Assembly (NCBI RefSeq): GCF_000718015.1 | Contig: NZ_JODY01000011.1 | Coordinates: forward strand, 81,242-145,241 | Direction: 5' to 3' | Length of the DNA stretch: 64,000 nucleotides | Origin: Streptomyces catenulae | GTDB taxonomy: Bacteria > Actinomycetota > Actinomycetes > Streptomycetales > Streptomycetaceae | In this document: positions 6,408-15,678 of the stretch, piece after piece | How the letters are laid out: every line of letters begins with the position of its first letter | Numbering within the stretch: the stretch's first letter is position 1 | Translations under genes and position numbers: made by a program | Notes under the pieces: model-generated | What the model was told of the DNA's origin: nothing | Database searches by the model: none | Seen by the model: the letters and a program-made list of their open reading frames with translations, nothing else

Positions 6408-7961
6408 GTGGTCACAGCGGCGGCAGCACCAGTCTGGAGTGTCGACCCCCGAACCGGGAAGCGGCGCGAACAGGTCGCGGTGGAGGCCACCGCCGCCGAG
6501 GTGGACGCGGCGGTCCGCGCCGCGCACGCCGCCCGCCCGGCCCTCGCCGACCGCACCGCCCGCGCCGCGCTGCTGCGCCGCGCCGCCGAGCTGCTGGACG
6601 CCACCGGCGCCCGCGTCATCGAGGCCGCCGACGCCGAGACCGCGCTCGGCCCCGGCCGCCTCACCGGCGAACTCGCCCGCACCACCTACCAGTTGCGCGC
6701 CTGCGCCGACGCCGTCGACGAGGGCGCCTTCCTCGACGTACGGATCGACCACGCCGACCCCTCGCTCACCCCGCCCCGCCCCGATCTGCGCCGCCACAGG
6801 ATCCCGCTGGGTCCGGTCGCGGTCTACGCGGCGAGCAACTTCCCGCTCGCCTTCTCGGTGCCCGGCGGCGACACCGCCAGCGCCCTGGCCGCCGGGTGCC
6901 CGGTCGTCGTCAAGGCCCACCCCGACCACCCGGCCACCTCCGAACTGGTCGCCGCGCTGCTGCGCCGCGCCGCCGCCGACACCGGTCTGCCCGAGGGCGT
7001 CGTCGGTCTGGTCCACGGCTTCGACGCCGGGGTGGAGCTGGTCCGCCATCCGCTGATCGCCGCCGCCGGGTTCACCGGCTCGGTCCGCGGCGGTCGCGCC
7101 CTCTTCGACGCGGCGGCCGCCCGCCCGCACCCCATCCCCTTCCACGGCGAGCTGGGCAGCCTCAACCCCGTCGTCGTCACCGAGGCGGCGGCCGCCGAAC
7201 GCGCCGCGGAGATCGGCGCCGGGCTCGCCGCGTCGATGACGCTCGGCGTCGGCCAGTTCTGCGTCAAGCCCGGCCTCGTCCTCGTCCCCGAGGGGCCGGA
7301 CGGCGACCGGCTGCTGACCGCGCTCACCGCCGCCGTCAGCGACACCGAGGCGGGCGTCCTCCTCGACCACCGGATGCGCGACGCCTTCGTCGACGGCGTC
7401 CGCGCCCGCGCCGGGCTGCCGGGCGTCGAGGCGCCGGTGACGCCCGGCGCGGGCGGTGACCATACCGTCGCCCCCGGCTTCCTGACGCTGCCCGCGGCCC
7501 GCCTCCTCGACGATCCGGACGGCTACGCGCTGCTGCTGGAGGAGTGCTTCGGCCCGGTGACGGTCGTCCTGCGGCACTCCGGTGACGGCGCGGTCGGCGC
7601 GGTCCTCGCCCACCTGCCCGGCAACCTCACCGCCACCCTCCAGCTCTCCGCCGAGGAGGGCGCCGGAACGGACCCGGCGGGCCGCGGCGCCCACCTGCTC
7701 GCCGAGGTCACCGCGCTCGCCGGACGCGTCGTCGTCAACGGCTGGCCCACCGGCGTCGCGGTCGCCCCCGCCCAGCACCACGGCGGCCCCTACCCGGCCA
7801 CCACCTCCACCGCCACCTCGGTCGGCGCCACCGCGATCGAACGCTGGCTGCGCCCGGTGGCGTACCAGGACACCCCGCCCGCCCTCCTCCCGCCCGAACT
7901 GCGCGAGGAGAACCCGCTCGGCCTGCCCCGCCGGGTGGACGGGCGGCCCGAACCGGCGTGA
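6408..7961 (+). CDS. 2,5-dioxovalerate (alpha-ketoglutaric semialdehyde) dehydrogenase
   Basis: 517 aa aldehyde dehydrogenase that would oxidise 2,5-dioxopentanoate to 2-oxoglutarate with NADP+, the last step of non-phosphorylative hexarate catabolism. Visible: AASNFPLAFSVPGGDTASAL (141-160) typical of the KGSADH type III group, Lys169 in VVVKAHP, FTGSVRGG (222-229), catalytic Glu248 in HGELGSLNP and nucleophile Cys285 in GQFCVKPGL. GTG start at 6408 with GGGAGGA seven bases upstream. An ATG at 6401 is out of frame and too close to the ribosome binding site. Followed closely by an acetyltransferase gene, 12 bp downstream. Confidence 0.85.
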   Translation: MVTAAAAPVWSVDPRTGKRREQVAVEATAAEVDAAVRAAHAARPALADRTARAALLRRAAELLDATGARVIEAADAETALGPGRLTGELARTTYQLRACADAVDEGAFLDVRIDHADPSLTPPRPDLRRHRIPLGPVAVYAASNFPLAFSVPGGDTASALAAGCPVVVKAHPDHPATSELVAALLRRAAADTGLPEGVVGLVHGFDAGVELVRHPLIAAAGFTGSVRGGRALFDAAAARPHPIPFHGELGSLNPVVVTEAAAAERAAEIGAGLAASMTLGVGQFCVKPGLVLVPEGPDGDRLLTALTAAVSDTEAGVLLDHRMRDAFVDGVRARAGLPGVEAPVTPGAGGDHTVAPGFLTLPAARLLDDPDGYALLLEECFGPVTVVLRHSGDGAVGAVLAHLPGNLTATLQLSAEEGAGTDPAGRGAHLLAEVTALAGRVVVNGWPTGVAVAPAQHHGGPYPATTSTATSVGATAIERWLRPVAYQDTPPALLPPELREENPLGLPRRVDGRPEPA

Positions 7962-7973
7962 GGGGACGTCCGC

Positions 7974-8531
7974 GTGAGCGTTGACGGAGCACACCCCGGG
8001 CCGATCCGGCCGACGGAACTCGCCGGGCCCCGCGCCGTGACCATCCGCCCGGGCGGCGCCGCGGATCTGGCGCCCGCCGCCGCGCTGCACGCCCGGGCCC
8101 GCGCCGCCTACGACCGGGCCCGCCACCCCGGCGCCGACCCCGACCCGGACGCCCACCGCGCCGCCGCCCGGCGGGCCTGGGACCGGGCGCTGGCCGGGCC
8201 GGACGCCCGGATGCTCTGCGCCGAGCGGGACGGCACGGTCGTCGGCGCCGCCTGCCACGGCCCGGCCGCCGCGCCCGGCACCGTCACCCTCCACCAGCTC
8301 CAGGTCGACCCCGCCCACTGGGGCACCGGCGTCGGCCACGCGCTGCACGCCGCCTGTCTGCGGGCCTGGCGGGCGGCCGGGCACACCGCCGCCACCCTCG
8401 ACGTCCTGTGGCACAACCGCCGCGCCCGCACCTTCTACACCGCCCGCGGCTGGCACCCCGACCCGTCCCGGGCACCCGCCCCGGACGCCACCCACCTCAC
8501 GCTGACGCTGCGGCTCGGGGGCGGCCTCTAG
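7974..8531 (+). CDS. GNAT-family N-acetyltransferase
   Basis: 185 aa, GTG start with GAGGGGA upstream, 12 bp after the aldehyde dehydrogenase and so probably in its operon. GNAT fold: VTIRPGGAADL near residues 22-32, the acetyl-CoA pyrophosphate-binding LQVDPAHWGTGVGHALHAACLRAWRAAG (motif A, about 110-137), and a C-terminal DVLWHNRRARTFYTARGWHPD motif B. The substrate is unknown; linkage to the hexarate genes is only positional. Confidence 0.85.
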   Translation: MSVDGAHPGPIRPTELAGPRAVTIRPGGAADLAPAAALHARARAAYDRARHPGADPDPDAHRAAARRAWDRALAGPDARMLCAERDGTVVGAACHGPAAAPGTVTLHQLQVDPAHWGTGVGHALHAACLRAWRAAGHTAATLDVLWHNRRARTFYTARGWHPDPSRAPAPDATHLTLTLRLGGGL

Positions 8532-8638
8532 GGCGTGCGCGGAGCCGCGCCGTCCGCCCGGACGCCCGCCCGCCGCGCGGGAGTTCGCGGACCACGGGCC
8601 GGGGGCCCGCCGCCCCTTCCAAGATCAACCGGTGCAGA

Positions 8639-9244
8639 ATGGCCCGTATGCCGATATCGAACGTGCCGTTGGCGGCCACCCTCGACGATGCCCCGCTGGT
8701 CGGCCGGACGCTGGTCCGCGCCTTCGACGACGACCCGATGATGTGCTGGTTCTTCCCCGACGCCGCCACCCGCGAGGCAGCGCTCGGCCGGTACTTCACC
8801 ACCCTCTTCACCCGGCAGTACGCCCATGCCGGGATGTGTGAGCGGACCGGCGCGGCGGTGTCGTTCTGGGTGCCGCCGGAGGCACAGGACCGGGCGGTGC
8901 CCGACGCGGAGACCATCAAGGAGCTGACGGAGATCCTCGGCGACCGGGCGGGCCTCTTCGGCGAGGCGGTCGAGGCCGCCGCCGCGCACACCCCCGCCGA
9001 GCCGCACTGGTCCCTGGCGCTCCTCGGCGCCGACCCGGCCGTCCAGGGGCAGGGCCACGGCGCCGCCCTGCTCCGCTCCGGCCTCGCCAAGGCCGACGCC
9101 GCAGGTCAGCCCGCCTACCTGGAGTCCTCCAAACCGGCCAACCTCCCCGTCTACGAGCACTTCGGCTTCACCGTCCGCGACGAACTGCACCTCCCGGGCG
9201 GCGGCCCGACACTCTGGACGATGTGGCGGGAGCCGGTCGCGTAG
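8639..9244 (+). CDS. GNAT-family N-acetyltransferase
   Basis: 201 aa from ATG 8639; ATG 8648 is an equally plausible start since neither has a strong ribosome binding site. N-terminal DAPLVGRTLVRAFDDDPMMCWFFPD and C-terminal LALLGADPAVQGQGHGAALLRSGL acetyl-CoA motif followed by AYLESSKPANLPVYEHFGFTV, the usual pattern of the large GNAT subgroup found in many Streptomyces. Cytosolic; substrate unknown. Separate transcription unit from the gene at 7974, 107 bp upstream. Confidence 0.85.
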   Translation: MARMPISNVPLAATLDDAPLVGRTLVRAFDDDPMMCWFFPDAATREAALGRYFTTLFTRQYAHAGMCERTGAAVSFWVPPEAQDRAVPDAETIKELTEILGDRAGLFGEAVEAAAAHTPAEPHWSLALLGADPAVQGQGHGAALLRSGLAKADAAGQPAYLESSKPANLPVYEHFGFTVRDELHLPGGGPTLWTMWREPVA

Positions 9245-9429
9245 CGGGACGGGATCCGGCCGCCCGGCGCGGGGCGGCGGTCGGTGCGCGAGCGGCGGCG
9301 GCCCCCGTTCCGCCCCGGCCCCCGACCGGTGATCCGGCGCCCCGCCACAGGACCCCGACCCCCGCGGAATAACCGACCGTTCCTCCCGGTTGTGCCGAGT
9401 CCGATCCCCGTACGAGGAAAGTCACCCCC

Positions 9430-10137
9430 ATGCGCGTCGAAATCTGGTCCGACATCGCCTGCCCCTGGTGCTACATAGGCAAGGCCCGCTTCGAGGCGGG
9501 GCTCGCCGGGTTCGCGCACCGGGACGGGGTCGAAGTGGTGCACCGCTCCTTCGAGCTGGACCCGGCCGCGCCCGCGCCCACCGACGTCCCGGTGCTGGAG
9601 ATGCTGGCCACCAAGTACGGCGTCAGCCGCGAGCAGGCCGAGGCGATGGAGGCGCGGGTCGCCGACGCGGCGCGCGGCGAGGGCCTCGGGTACCGCTCGG
9701 ACCGGATCCACGGCAACACCTTCGACCTGCACCGGCTGCTCCACCTCGCCAAGGCGCACGGTGTGCAGGACGCGCTGCTCGGCGTGTTCTACCGGGCCAA
9801 CTTCGCCGAGGCGCGGCCGCTCGGCGACCGGGACACCCTGGTGGCCCTCGCCGCCGAGGCCGGGGTGCCCGCCGAGGAGGCCGCCCGGGTGCTCGCCGAT
9901 CCGGACGCCTACGCCGACGCGGTGCGCGCCGACGAGCGCGAGGCGGCCGAACTGGGCGCCACCGGCGTCCCCTTCTTCGTCATCGACCGCCGCTACGGCA
10001 TCTCCGGCGGCCAGCCCGCCGAGGTCTTCCGGCAGGCCCTGGACCGTGCCCACCAGGAGGGCGCGCTCCAGCAGCTGCCGACCGGCGACGCCGAGGTCTG
10101 CGGCGACGACGGCTGCGCGGTGCCGCCGACGGCGTAG
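9430..10137 (+). CDS. DsbA-family oxidoreductase, FrnE-like
   Basis: 235 aa thioredoxin-fold protein with an N-terminal active site CPWC (Cys11, Cys14) in SDIACPWCYIGK, the FrnE/2-hydroxychromene-2-carboxylate isomerase-like helical insert, cis-Pro loop GATGVPFFVIDRRYGISGGQP and a C-terminal pair of cysteines (CGDDGCAVP). No signal peptide, so cytosolic; FrnE-type proteins act as disulfide isomerases/oxidoreductases. ATG start with GAGGAAAG upstream. Monocistronic, ended by a strong hairpin at 10147-10196. Exact substrate unknown. Confidence 0.9.
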   Translation: MRVEIWSDIACPWCYIGKARFEAGLAGFAHRDGVEVVHRSFELDPAAPAPTDVPVLEMLATKYGVSREQAEAMEARVADAARGEGLGYRSDRIHGNTFDLHRLLHLAKAHGVQDALLGVFYRANFAEARPLGDRDTLVALAAEAGVPAEEAARVLADPDAYADAVRADEREAAELGATGVPFFVIDRRYGISGGQPAEVFRQALDRAHQEGALQQLPTGDAEVCGDDGCAVPPTA

Positions 10138-10146
10138 CCGCCCGGC

Positions 10147-10196
10147 CGGGCCCGCCGCCCGGGACGCCGTACCGGGTACGGCACCGGGCGGGCCCG
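10147..10196 (+). terminator. Strong hairpin terminator after the DsbA-family gene
   Basis: Inner perfect stem GCCGTACC (10166-10173) / GGTACGGC (10175-10182), extended outward by CGGGCCCG at 10147-10154 and 10189-10196 with a small bulge. No T-run. Confidence 0.6.
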
Positions 10197-10213
10197 CGCC
10201 GCCCGGAGGTGCC

Positions 10214-11317
10214 ATGGACGCGGTGACCCGGGCGGCGCACAGTGGTGTCATGCAGCGACTCACGTCACTCGCCGGAGCCGAGTTCGCGCCCGGGACCCCG
10301 TATCTCAACACCGCCTCCGGCGGGCTGCTCCCGGCCCGCTCGCGCACCGCCGTCTGCGAGGCCGTCGCGGACGCCGCCACGTACGGCACGATGGGGCGCG
10401 ACTACTTCGGCCCGGCGGAGGAGGCCAGGCGGGGCTTCGCCCGGTTGCTGGGGGTACCGGCCGAACGGGTCGCCGTGGGCAGCTCGGTGGCGGTGCACTC
10501 CGCATTTGTCGCCACCACCCTGGAGCCCGGCGCGGAGGTCCTGGTCCCCGAGGGCGACTTCAGCTCGCTGGTCAACCCGCTCGCCGCCGCCCCCGGCGTC
10601 ACCCTCCGCACCGCCCCGCTCGACGCGCTCGCCGACGCCGTACGGCCCACCACCTCGCTGGTCGCGTGCAGCGCGGTGCAGTCGCTCGACGGGCGGATCG
10701 CCGACCTCGACGCGGTCCGCGCGGCCGCCCGGGCGCACGGCGCCCGCACCTTCGTCGACGTCACCCAGGCCGCCGGCTGGCTGCCGCTGCGCGTCACCGG
10801 CTTCGACTACCTCTCCTGCGGCGCCTTCAAATGGCTGCTCTGCCCGCGCGGCGCCACCTTCCTGGCGTTCGGCGAGGCCGCCCTCGCCGACGACGGGCCG
10901 CGGCCCCGGCACGCCGGATGGGTCACCGGCGAGGACCCGGGCGCGTCCTGCTACGGCCCGGTCGCCCGGCCCGCCGCCACCGCCCGCCGCTACGACGAAC
11001 CGCACGCCCTGCTCTCCTACGCGGGCGCCGCCGCCTCCCTCGCGCTGCTCGACGAGATCGGCGTGCCCGCGGTGCACGCCCACAACACCGCGCTCGCCGA
11101 CCGCTTCCGCACCGGGCTCACCGCCCGGGGGCTCGACCCCCGCCCGGCGCCCGGCTCCGCGATCGTCTCCGTGGCGGCGCCGCCCGGCGCCGCGGAGCGG
11201 CTGGCCGCCGCGGGCATCCGGGTCGCGGTCCGCGGCGGTCTGCTCCGTACCGCCTTCCACCTCTACAACGACGCCGACGAGGTCGACCGCGCCCTGGAGA
11301 TCATCGGCGGTGCCTGA
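10214..11317 (+). CDS. Class V (cysteine desulfurase-like) PLP aminotransferase
   Basis: 367 aa, fold-type I PLP enzyme. N-terminal YLNTASGGLLP, an FVDVTQAAGWLPL segment (Asp182 and Gln185 positions for the PLP ring) and Schiff-base Lys206 in SCGAFKWLLCPRG. It resembles the isopenicillin N epimerase/selenocysteine lyase-like group rather than true IscS: no mobile catalytic-Cys loop is evident. Start ATG 10214 follows GGAGGT closely; an internal ATG at 10250 is the alternative. Convergent with the iminopeptidase-like gene at 11358. Substrate unknown. Confidence 0.85.
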   Translation: MDAVTRAAHSGVMQRLTSLAGAEFAPGTPYLNTASGGLLPARSRTAVCEAVADAATYGTMGRDYFGPAEEARRGFARLLGVPAERVAVGSSVAVHSAFVATTLEPGAEVLVPEGDFSSLVNPLAAAPGVTLRTAPLDALADAVRPTTSLVACSAVQSLDGRIADLDAVRAAARAHGARTFVDVTQAAGWLPLRVTGFDYLSCGAFKWLLCPRGATFLAFGEAALADDGPRPRHAGWVTGEDPGASCYGPVARPAATARRYDEPHALLSYAGAAASLALLDEIGVPAVHAHNTALADRFRTGLTARGLDPRPAPGSAIVSVAAPPGAAERLAAAGIRVAVRGGLLRTAFHLYNDADEVDRALEIIGGA

Positions 11318-11357
11318 GCGGACGGGGCGGGACCGGGCCGGGCCGCTCCCGACCGCC

Positions 11358-12677
11358 TCACACCTCCCCGCGCACCATCCGCAACAGCCGGTCCAGCACC
11401 GCGCCGTCGCTCACCCGCAGCCCGTCGTGCTCCCACTCGTTGGTCACCCACACCCGCATCCCGCGGATACGTTCGGCGGTGGCCAGGGAGTGCGCGGTGT
11501 CGACGTACATGTCGTCGAAGTAGACCGCCGCGGCGGCGGGCACCTCGTTGGCCGCCAGCGCCCCGGCGTCGTACAGATCCGGCCAGTCGCCCCGCGCGGC
11601 CAACTCCTGCGCGGTCTCCTTGAGCGGGCGCAGCGCCGGGTCGGTGTCGAAGAGCCAGGGGTACATCATCTCGCCGGTGAGGTAGAGCGGCCCCGCGCCG
11701 TCCAGCACGGTGTCCACGTCGAACTGCGGATACGCCGTCAGACCGTCCCGCACCCGCTGCGCCGCCCACGCCGTCGGCCCCGGATCCACCGACCGCTGCC
11801 CGTAGATCGCCTCGTGCACCACCGCGAACAGCGGCGCCGCCGCGTGCGACAGCTGCGCCCGGACGCCCTCCAGGAACGCATCGCCCAACTCCCGCCCGGC
11901 CGGACCGGTGACCCAGGCGTCGGCCAGCAGATGGTGCAGGACGTGCGAGCCGTTGCCGGTGCCCAGCAGCATCCCCAGCGCCTGGAACGCCCGAGGCGTC
12001 AGCGTCCCGCCGCCGGGCAGCCGCACCTCCCGCTCGCGCAGATGCGCCGCGATCTCCCGTACCGCCGCCACGTCCCGCGGATACCGGGCGTAGTGCGCGG
12101 CGTTCTTCCGGGCGACCCGGGGGTACGCCGCCCGGTAGACGTCCTCGGCGCTCGCGTCGAGCCCCGGCAGCCCGCCGGTCACCAGCGCCTCGCGCAGCCC
12201 CTCGGGTGCCTGCGAGAGATAGGCGACGGTGCAGAAGCCGCCGAAGCTCTGCCCCAGCACGCTCCACGGGGTGTCCGCCCCCACCAGCCGACGGCGGAAG
12301 AGTTCGGCGTCCCGCACGATCGCGTCGGCGCGGAAATGTGCCAGGTACCCGGCCTGTTCCCGGGGCCCGCCGCGCAGCGGCAGCGTCTGCCGGTTGGCGG
12401 GCGTGGAGCGGCCGGTGCCGCGCTGGTCGAGGAGGAGCACCCGGTAGTCCTCCAGCGCCCGGCCCAGCCACGACTCCCGGCCCAGCGGACGCGGCGCGGC
12501 GTTGCCGGGACCGCCCTGGAGGAACACCAGCCACGGCAGCGCGGCGTCCTCACGGCCCGCGGCCACCACCTCCCGGCCGTACACGGCGATCCGTTCGCCG
12601 CCCGGGTCGCCGTGGTCCAGCGGTACGTCCAGCACATGGTCGGTCAGGGTCACCCCGGGCAGCCGGTCGATGGTCAT
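11358..12677 (-). CDS. Alpha/beta hydrolase, proline iminopeptidase (S33) type
   Basis: 439 aa. Oxyanion-region FLQGGPGNAAP (52-62), LLLDQRGTGRSTP (81-93) and nucleophile elbow GQSFGGF with Ser144 place it in the S33 prolyl aminopeptidase/tripeptidyl aminopeptidase-like group; ~430 aa is typical. The catalytic acid and His are not as clear, probably in the C-terminal VTNEWEHDGLRVSD. No signal peptide, so cytosolic N-terminal proline removal is the likely role. ATG start at 12677. Upstream lies the ectD terminator, downstream the convergent aminotransferase. Confidence 0.85.
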   Translation of the reverse strand: MTIDRLPGVTLTDHVLDVPLDHGDPGGERIAVYGREVVAAGREDAALPWLVFLQGGPGNAAPRPLGRESWLGRALEDYRVLLLDQRGTGRSTPANRQTLPLRGGPREQAGYLAHFRADAIVRDAELFRRRLVGADTPWSVLGQSFGGFCTVAYLSQAPEGLREALVTGGLPGLDASAEDVYRAAYPRVARKNAAHYARYPRDVAAVREIAAHLREREVRLPGGGTLTPRAFQALGMLLGTGNGSHVLHHLLADAWVTGPAGRELGDAFLEGVRAQLSHAAAPLFAVVHEAIYGQRSVDPGPTAWAAQRVRDGLTAYPQFDVDTVLDGAGPLYLTGEMMYPWLFDTDPALRPLKETAQELAARGDWPDLYDAGALAANEVPAAAAVYFDDMYVDTAHSLATAERIRGMRVWVTNEWEHDGLRVSDGAVLDRLLRMVRGEV

Positions 12678-12790
12678 GAACCGTCCTCACTTCCCTCTCG
12701 GCGGTGCGCCCGGGCCAAACGGGCCCGGACACCCCGGTCAGGCTAGGAGGTGACGGCCCGGCGGCGGAGAGGCACCCCGCGGACACGACG

Positions 12791-12830
12791 GCGCGGCCGT
12801 CGCACAGCCCGGGCTGTGCGACGGCCGCGC
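12791..12830 (-). terminator. 40-bp perfect palindrome terminating the ectABCD operon
   Basis: GCGCGGCCGTCGCACAGCCC (12791-12810) is followed without any spacer by its exact reverse complement (12811-12830). In RNA this gives an 18-bp stem with a 4-nt loop, 17 bp after the ectD stop. T-poor. Confidence 0.7.
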
Positions 12831-12847
12831 GCGGCGGGCGTGGTGCG

Positions 12848-13747
12848 TCACCGCACCGGTGTGAACTCCCGCGCCCCGATGTAGTCCGGGCGCGGCACCG
12901 GCGCCGCGAACGGGTCGACGGCGGCGTTCTCCACGCTGTTGAAGACGATGAAGACGTTGCTGCGCGGGTACGGCGTGATGTTGTCACCGCTGCCGTGCAT
13001 CGCGTTGCAGTCGAACCACGTCGCGGAGCCCGCCCGGCCGGTGAACAGCCGGATGCCGTGCTCGTCCGCCATGTCCGTCAGCACCTGGTCCGACGGGATG
13101 CCGGCGTCCTGCATCTGGAGCGACCGCTTGTAGTTGTCCTTCGGCGTCTCTCCCTCGCACCCCACGAAATGCCGGTGCGAACCGGGCATGATCATGAGAC
13201 CGCCGTTGGTGTCGAAGTTCTCGGTGAGCGCGATCGACACCGAGACGGTCCGCATGTTCGGCAGCCCGTCCTCGGCGTGCCAGGTCTCGAAGTCCGAGTG
13301 CCAGTAGAAACCGGACGCGCCGAAGCCGGGCTTGACGTTGATCCGCGACTGGTGGACGTAGACGTCGGAGCCGAGGATCTGACGGGCCCGGCCCACCACA
13401 CGCGGATCGGAGACCAGCCGGGCGAACACCTCGCTGATCTTGTGCACCTCGAACACGGACCGGATGCTCTGGGACTTCGGCTCGACGATGGAGCGCGGGT
13501 TCGCGCGCATCGCCGGGTCGCCGACCAGCCGGTCCAGTTCGGTGCGGTACACCGCGACTTCTTCCGCCGTCAGCAGTTCCCCGATGGCGAAGAAACCGTC
13601 GCGTTCGAAGTCGCTCAGCTCGGACGGACGGAACGGGCCCGCCGTGCCGGGCTGCGACCACACCACCGGGTCCTTCCGCGGGGTGATCACCTCGGAGGTG
13701 CCGCGGGTCGGGTACAGGTCGGCGGTGCGCTCGGGTGCGATGGTCAT
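12848..13747 (-). CDS. ectD: Ectoine hydroxylase
   Basis: 299 aa Fe(II)/2-oxoglutarate dioxygenase of the PhyH superfamily that converts ectoine to 5-hydroxyectoine. Iron ligands His150-x-Asp152 in FYWHSDFETWH and His251 in FDCNAMHGSGDN, 2-oxoglutarate-binding Arg262 in PYPRSNVF, and the EctD signature around residues 145-160. Length equals the family norm. Last gene of the ectABCD operon, 81 bp after ectC, and followed by a 40-bp palindromic terminator. Cytosolic compatible-solute synthesis under salt or heat stress. Confidence 0.97.
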   Translation of the reverse strand: MTIAPERTADLYPTRGTSEVITPRKDPVVWSQPGTAGPFRPSELSDFERDGFFAIGELLTAEEVAVYRTELDRLVGDPAMRANPRSIVEPKSQSIRSVFEVHKISEVFARLVSDPRVVGRARQILGSDVYVHQSRINVKPGFGASGFYWHSDFETWHAEDGLPNMRTVSVSIALTENFDTNGGLMIMPGSHRHFVGCEGETPKDNYKRSLQMQDAGIPSDQVLTDMADEHGIRLFTGRAGSATWFDCNAMHGSGDNITPYPRSNVFIVFNSVENAAVDPFAAPVPRPDYIGAREFTPVR

Positions 13748-13828
13748 GGTGTTGCCTTCCTCTCCTCTCGTACGTGCTCCGTGGATGCCGGGATACCGTC
13801 CGTCAACTGCCGGACGCGGAGTCGACGT

Positions 13829-14245
13829 TCAGACCTGGGGCGCGTCGGCGTCGTCCTCGGTGAGCAGGGGGTAGACGCCGTTCTCGTCGTGGTCCTCGCG
13901 GCCGGTGACCGGCGGGTTGAAGACACAGACGCAGCGGAAGTCCGTCTTGGGCCGCATGGTGTGCTTCTCGTGGCCGTTGAGCAGGTACATCGTGCCCGGC
14001 GAGATCCAGTGCTTCTCACCGGTCTCGTCGTTGGTCAGCTCGGCCTCGCCCTCCACGCACAGGACCGCCTCGATGTGGTTGGCGTACCACATCGACGTCT
14101 CGGTACCGGCGTAGAGCGTGGTCTCGTGGAGGGAGAAGCCGACGCGCTCCTTGGCGAGCACGATGCGCTTGCTCTCCCAGGTGCCGGAAGCCGCCTTGAC
14201 GTGGCGGTCGGTGCCCTCGATGTCCTTGAACGAGCGAACGATCAC
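13829..14245 (-). CDS. ectC: L-ectoine synthase
   Basis: 138 aa cupin that cyclises N-gamma-acetyl-diaminobutyrate to ectoine. Near-complete family match: [16 protein letters not shown] start, [22 protein letters not shown], the metal-binding cupin strand [10 protein letters not shown] and [13 protein letters not shown], and [20 protein letters not shown] near the C-terminus. Lies 58 bp after ectB and 81 bp before ectD in one transcription unit. Confidence 0.97.
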   Translation of the reverse strand: MIVRSFKDIEGTDRHVKAASGTWESKRIVLAKERVGFSLHETTLYAGTETSMWYANHIEAVLCVEGEAELTNDETGEKHWISPGTMYLLNGHEKHTMRPKTDFRCVCVFNPPVTGREDHDENGVYPLLTEDDADAPQV

Positions 14246-14303
14246 GGTGAGTCGGTGCCTTTCTGTGGAACGGTGACGAAGGGGTGCCGGACGCGGCGCG
14301 TGC

Positions 14304-15572
14304 TCAGACGCGGTCGCGGACGGCGCGGGCGAGGATCCGCAGACCCTCGTCCAGCTCTTCGGGGGTGGTCGTCAGCGCCGGGAGCAGCTTGACGACCTCG
14401 CTCTCCGGCCCGGAGGTCTCGATCAGCAGACCCAGGTCGAAGGCGCGCTTGGCGATCTTGTTGGCGAGGCTCTTGTCGCGGAACTCCATGCCCCACACGA
14501 GTCCGCGCCCGCGGTACTCGACGACGGCGTCCGGGTGCTCCTCGGCGATGGCCTTCAGGTGCGACTCGACGATCTCACCGCGGGCCAGCGTCTGCTTCTC
14601 CATCTGCCCGTCGGCCCAGTACGTGTCGAGCGTCGCGGCGGCGGTGACGAACGCCGGGTTGTTGCCGCGGAAGGTGCCGTTGTGCTCGCCCGGCTCCCAC
14701 ACGTCCAGCTCCGGCTTGAAGAGCGTGAGGGCGAGCGGCAGCCCGTAGCCGCTGATGGACTTCGAGACGGTGACGATGTCCGGCACGATGCCCGACTCCT
14801 CGAAGGAGAAGAACGCGCCGGTACGGCCGCAGCCCATCTGGATGTCGTCGACGATCAGCAGCATGTCCTGCCGGTCGCACAGCGCGCGCAGCGCCTGGAG
14901 CCACTCCGGGCGGGCGACGTTGATGCCGCCCTCGCCCTGGACCGTCTCGACGATGACCGCGGCGGGCTTGTTCAGCCCCGAGCCGGAGTCCTCCAGCAGC
15001 CGCTCGAACCAGAGGAAGTCCGGGGTGGCGCCGTCGAGGTAGTGGTCGAACGGCATCGGGGTGCCGTGCACCAGCGGGATACCGGCGCCCGCCCGCTTGA
15101 AGGCGTTGCCGGTCACCGCGAGCGAGCCGAGGGACATGCCGTGGAAGGCGTTGGTGAACGAGACGATCGACTCGCGGCCCTTGACCTTACGGGCGAGCTT
15201 CAGCGCCGCCTCGACGGCGTTGGTGCCCGTCGGGCCCGGGAACATGACCTTGTAGGGCAGGTCGCGCGGGCGCAGGATGATGTTCTGGAACGACTCCAGG
15301 AACGCCCGCTTCGCGGTCGTCGACATGTCCAGGCCGTGGGTGACGCCGTCCCGCTCGATGTAGTCGATCAGGGCGCGTTTGAGGACGGGGTTGTTGTGGC
15401 CGTAGTTGAGCGAACCGGCTCCGGCGAAGAAGTCCAGGTAGGTGTGGCCGTCCTCGTCGGTCATACGGCTGCCCTGCGCGCGGTCGAACACGGTCGGCCA
15501 GCTGCGGCAGTAGCTCCGCACCTCCGACTCGACGGTCTCGAAGACGCTGAGGTCGGGCTGGGTGATGGTCAC
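14304..15572 (-). CDS. ectB: L-2,4-diaminobutyrate aminotransferase (ectoine pathway)
   Basis: 422 aa class III PLP transaminase that forms L-2,4-diaminobutyrate from aspartate semialdehyde with glutamate. [34 protein letters not shown], the PLP phosphate/aspartate motif [15 protein letters not shown] and the Schiff-base lysine in [13 protein letters not shown] are all present. Length is normal. Second gene of ectABCD, 106 bp downstream of ectA. Confidence 0.97.
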   Translation of the reverse strand: MTITQPDLSVFETVESEVRSYCRSWPTVFDRAQGSRMTDEDGHTYLDFFAGAGSLNYGHNNPVLKRALIDYIERDGVTHGLDMSTTAKRAFLESFQNIILRPRDLPYKVMFPGPTGTNAVEAALKLARKVKGRESIVSFTNAFHGMSLGSLAVTGNAFKRAGAGIPLVHGTPMPFDHYLDGATPDFLWFERLLEDSGSGLNKPAAVIVETVQGEGGINVARPEWLQALRALCDRQDMLLIVDDIQMGCGRTGAFFSFEESGIVPDIVTVSKSISGYGLPLALTLFKPELDVWEPGEHNGTFRGNNPAFVTAAATLDTYWADGQMEKQTLARGEIVESHLKAIAEEHPDAVVEYRGRGLVWGMEFRDKSLANKIAKRAFDLGLLIETSGPESEVVKLLPALTTTPEELDEGLRILARAVRDRV

Positions 15573-15678
15573 AGCATGCTCCTGGGAGATGAGTGGCGTG
15601 GGGTCTTGCGAAGTCCGGGGTGCGGGCGCCTCCGGGCGGTGGCACCGGGTGCCGCCGCGGGGCCCGCGGGTGGTGCGG

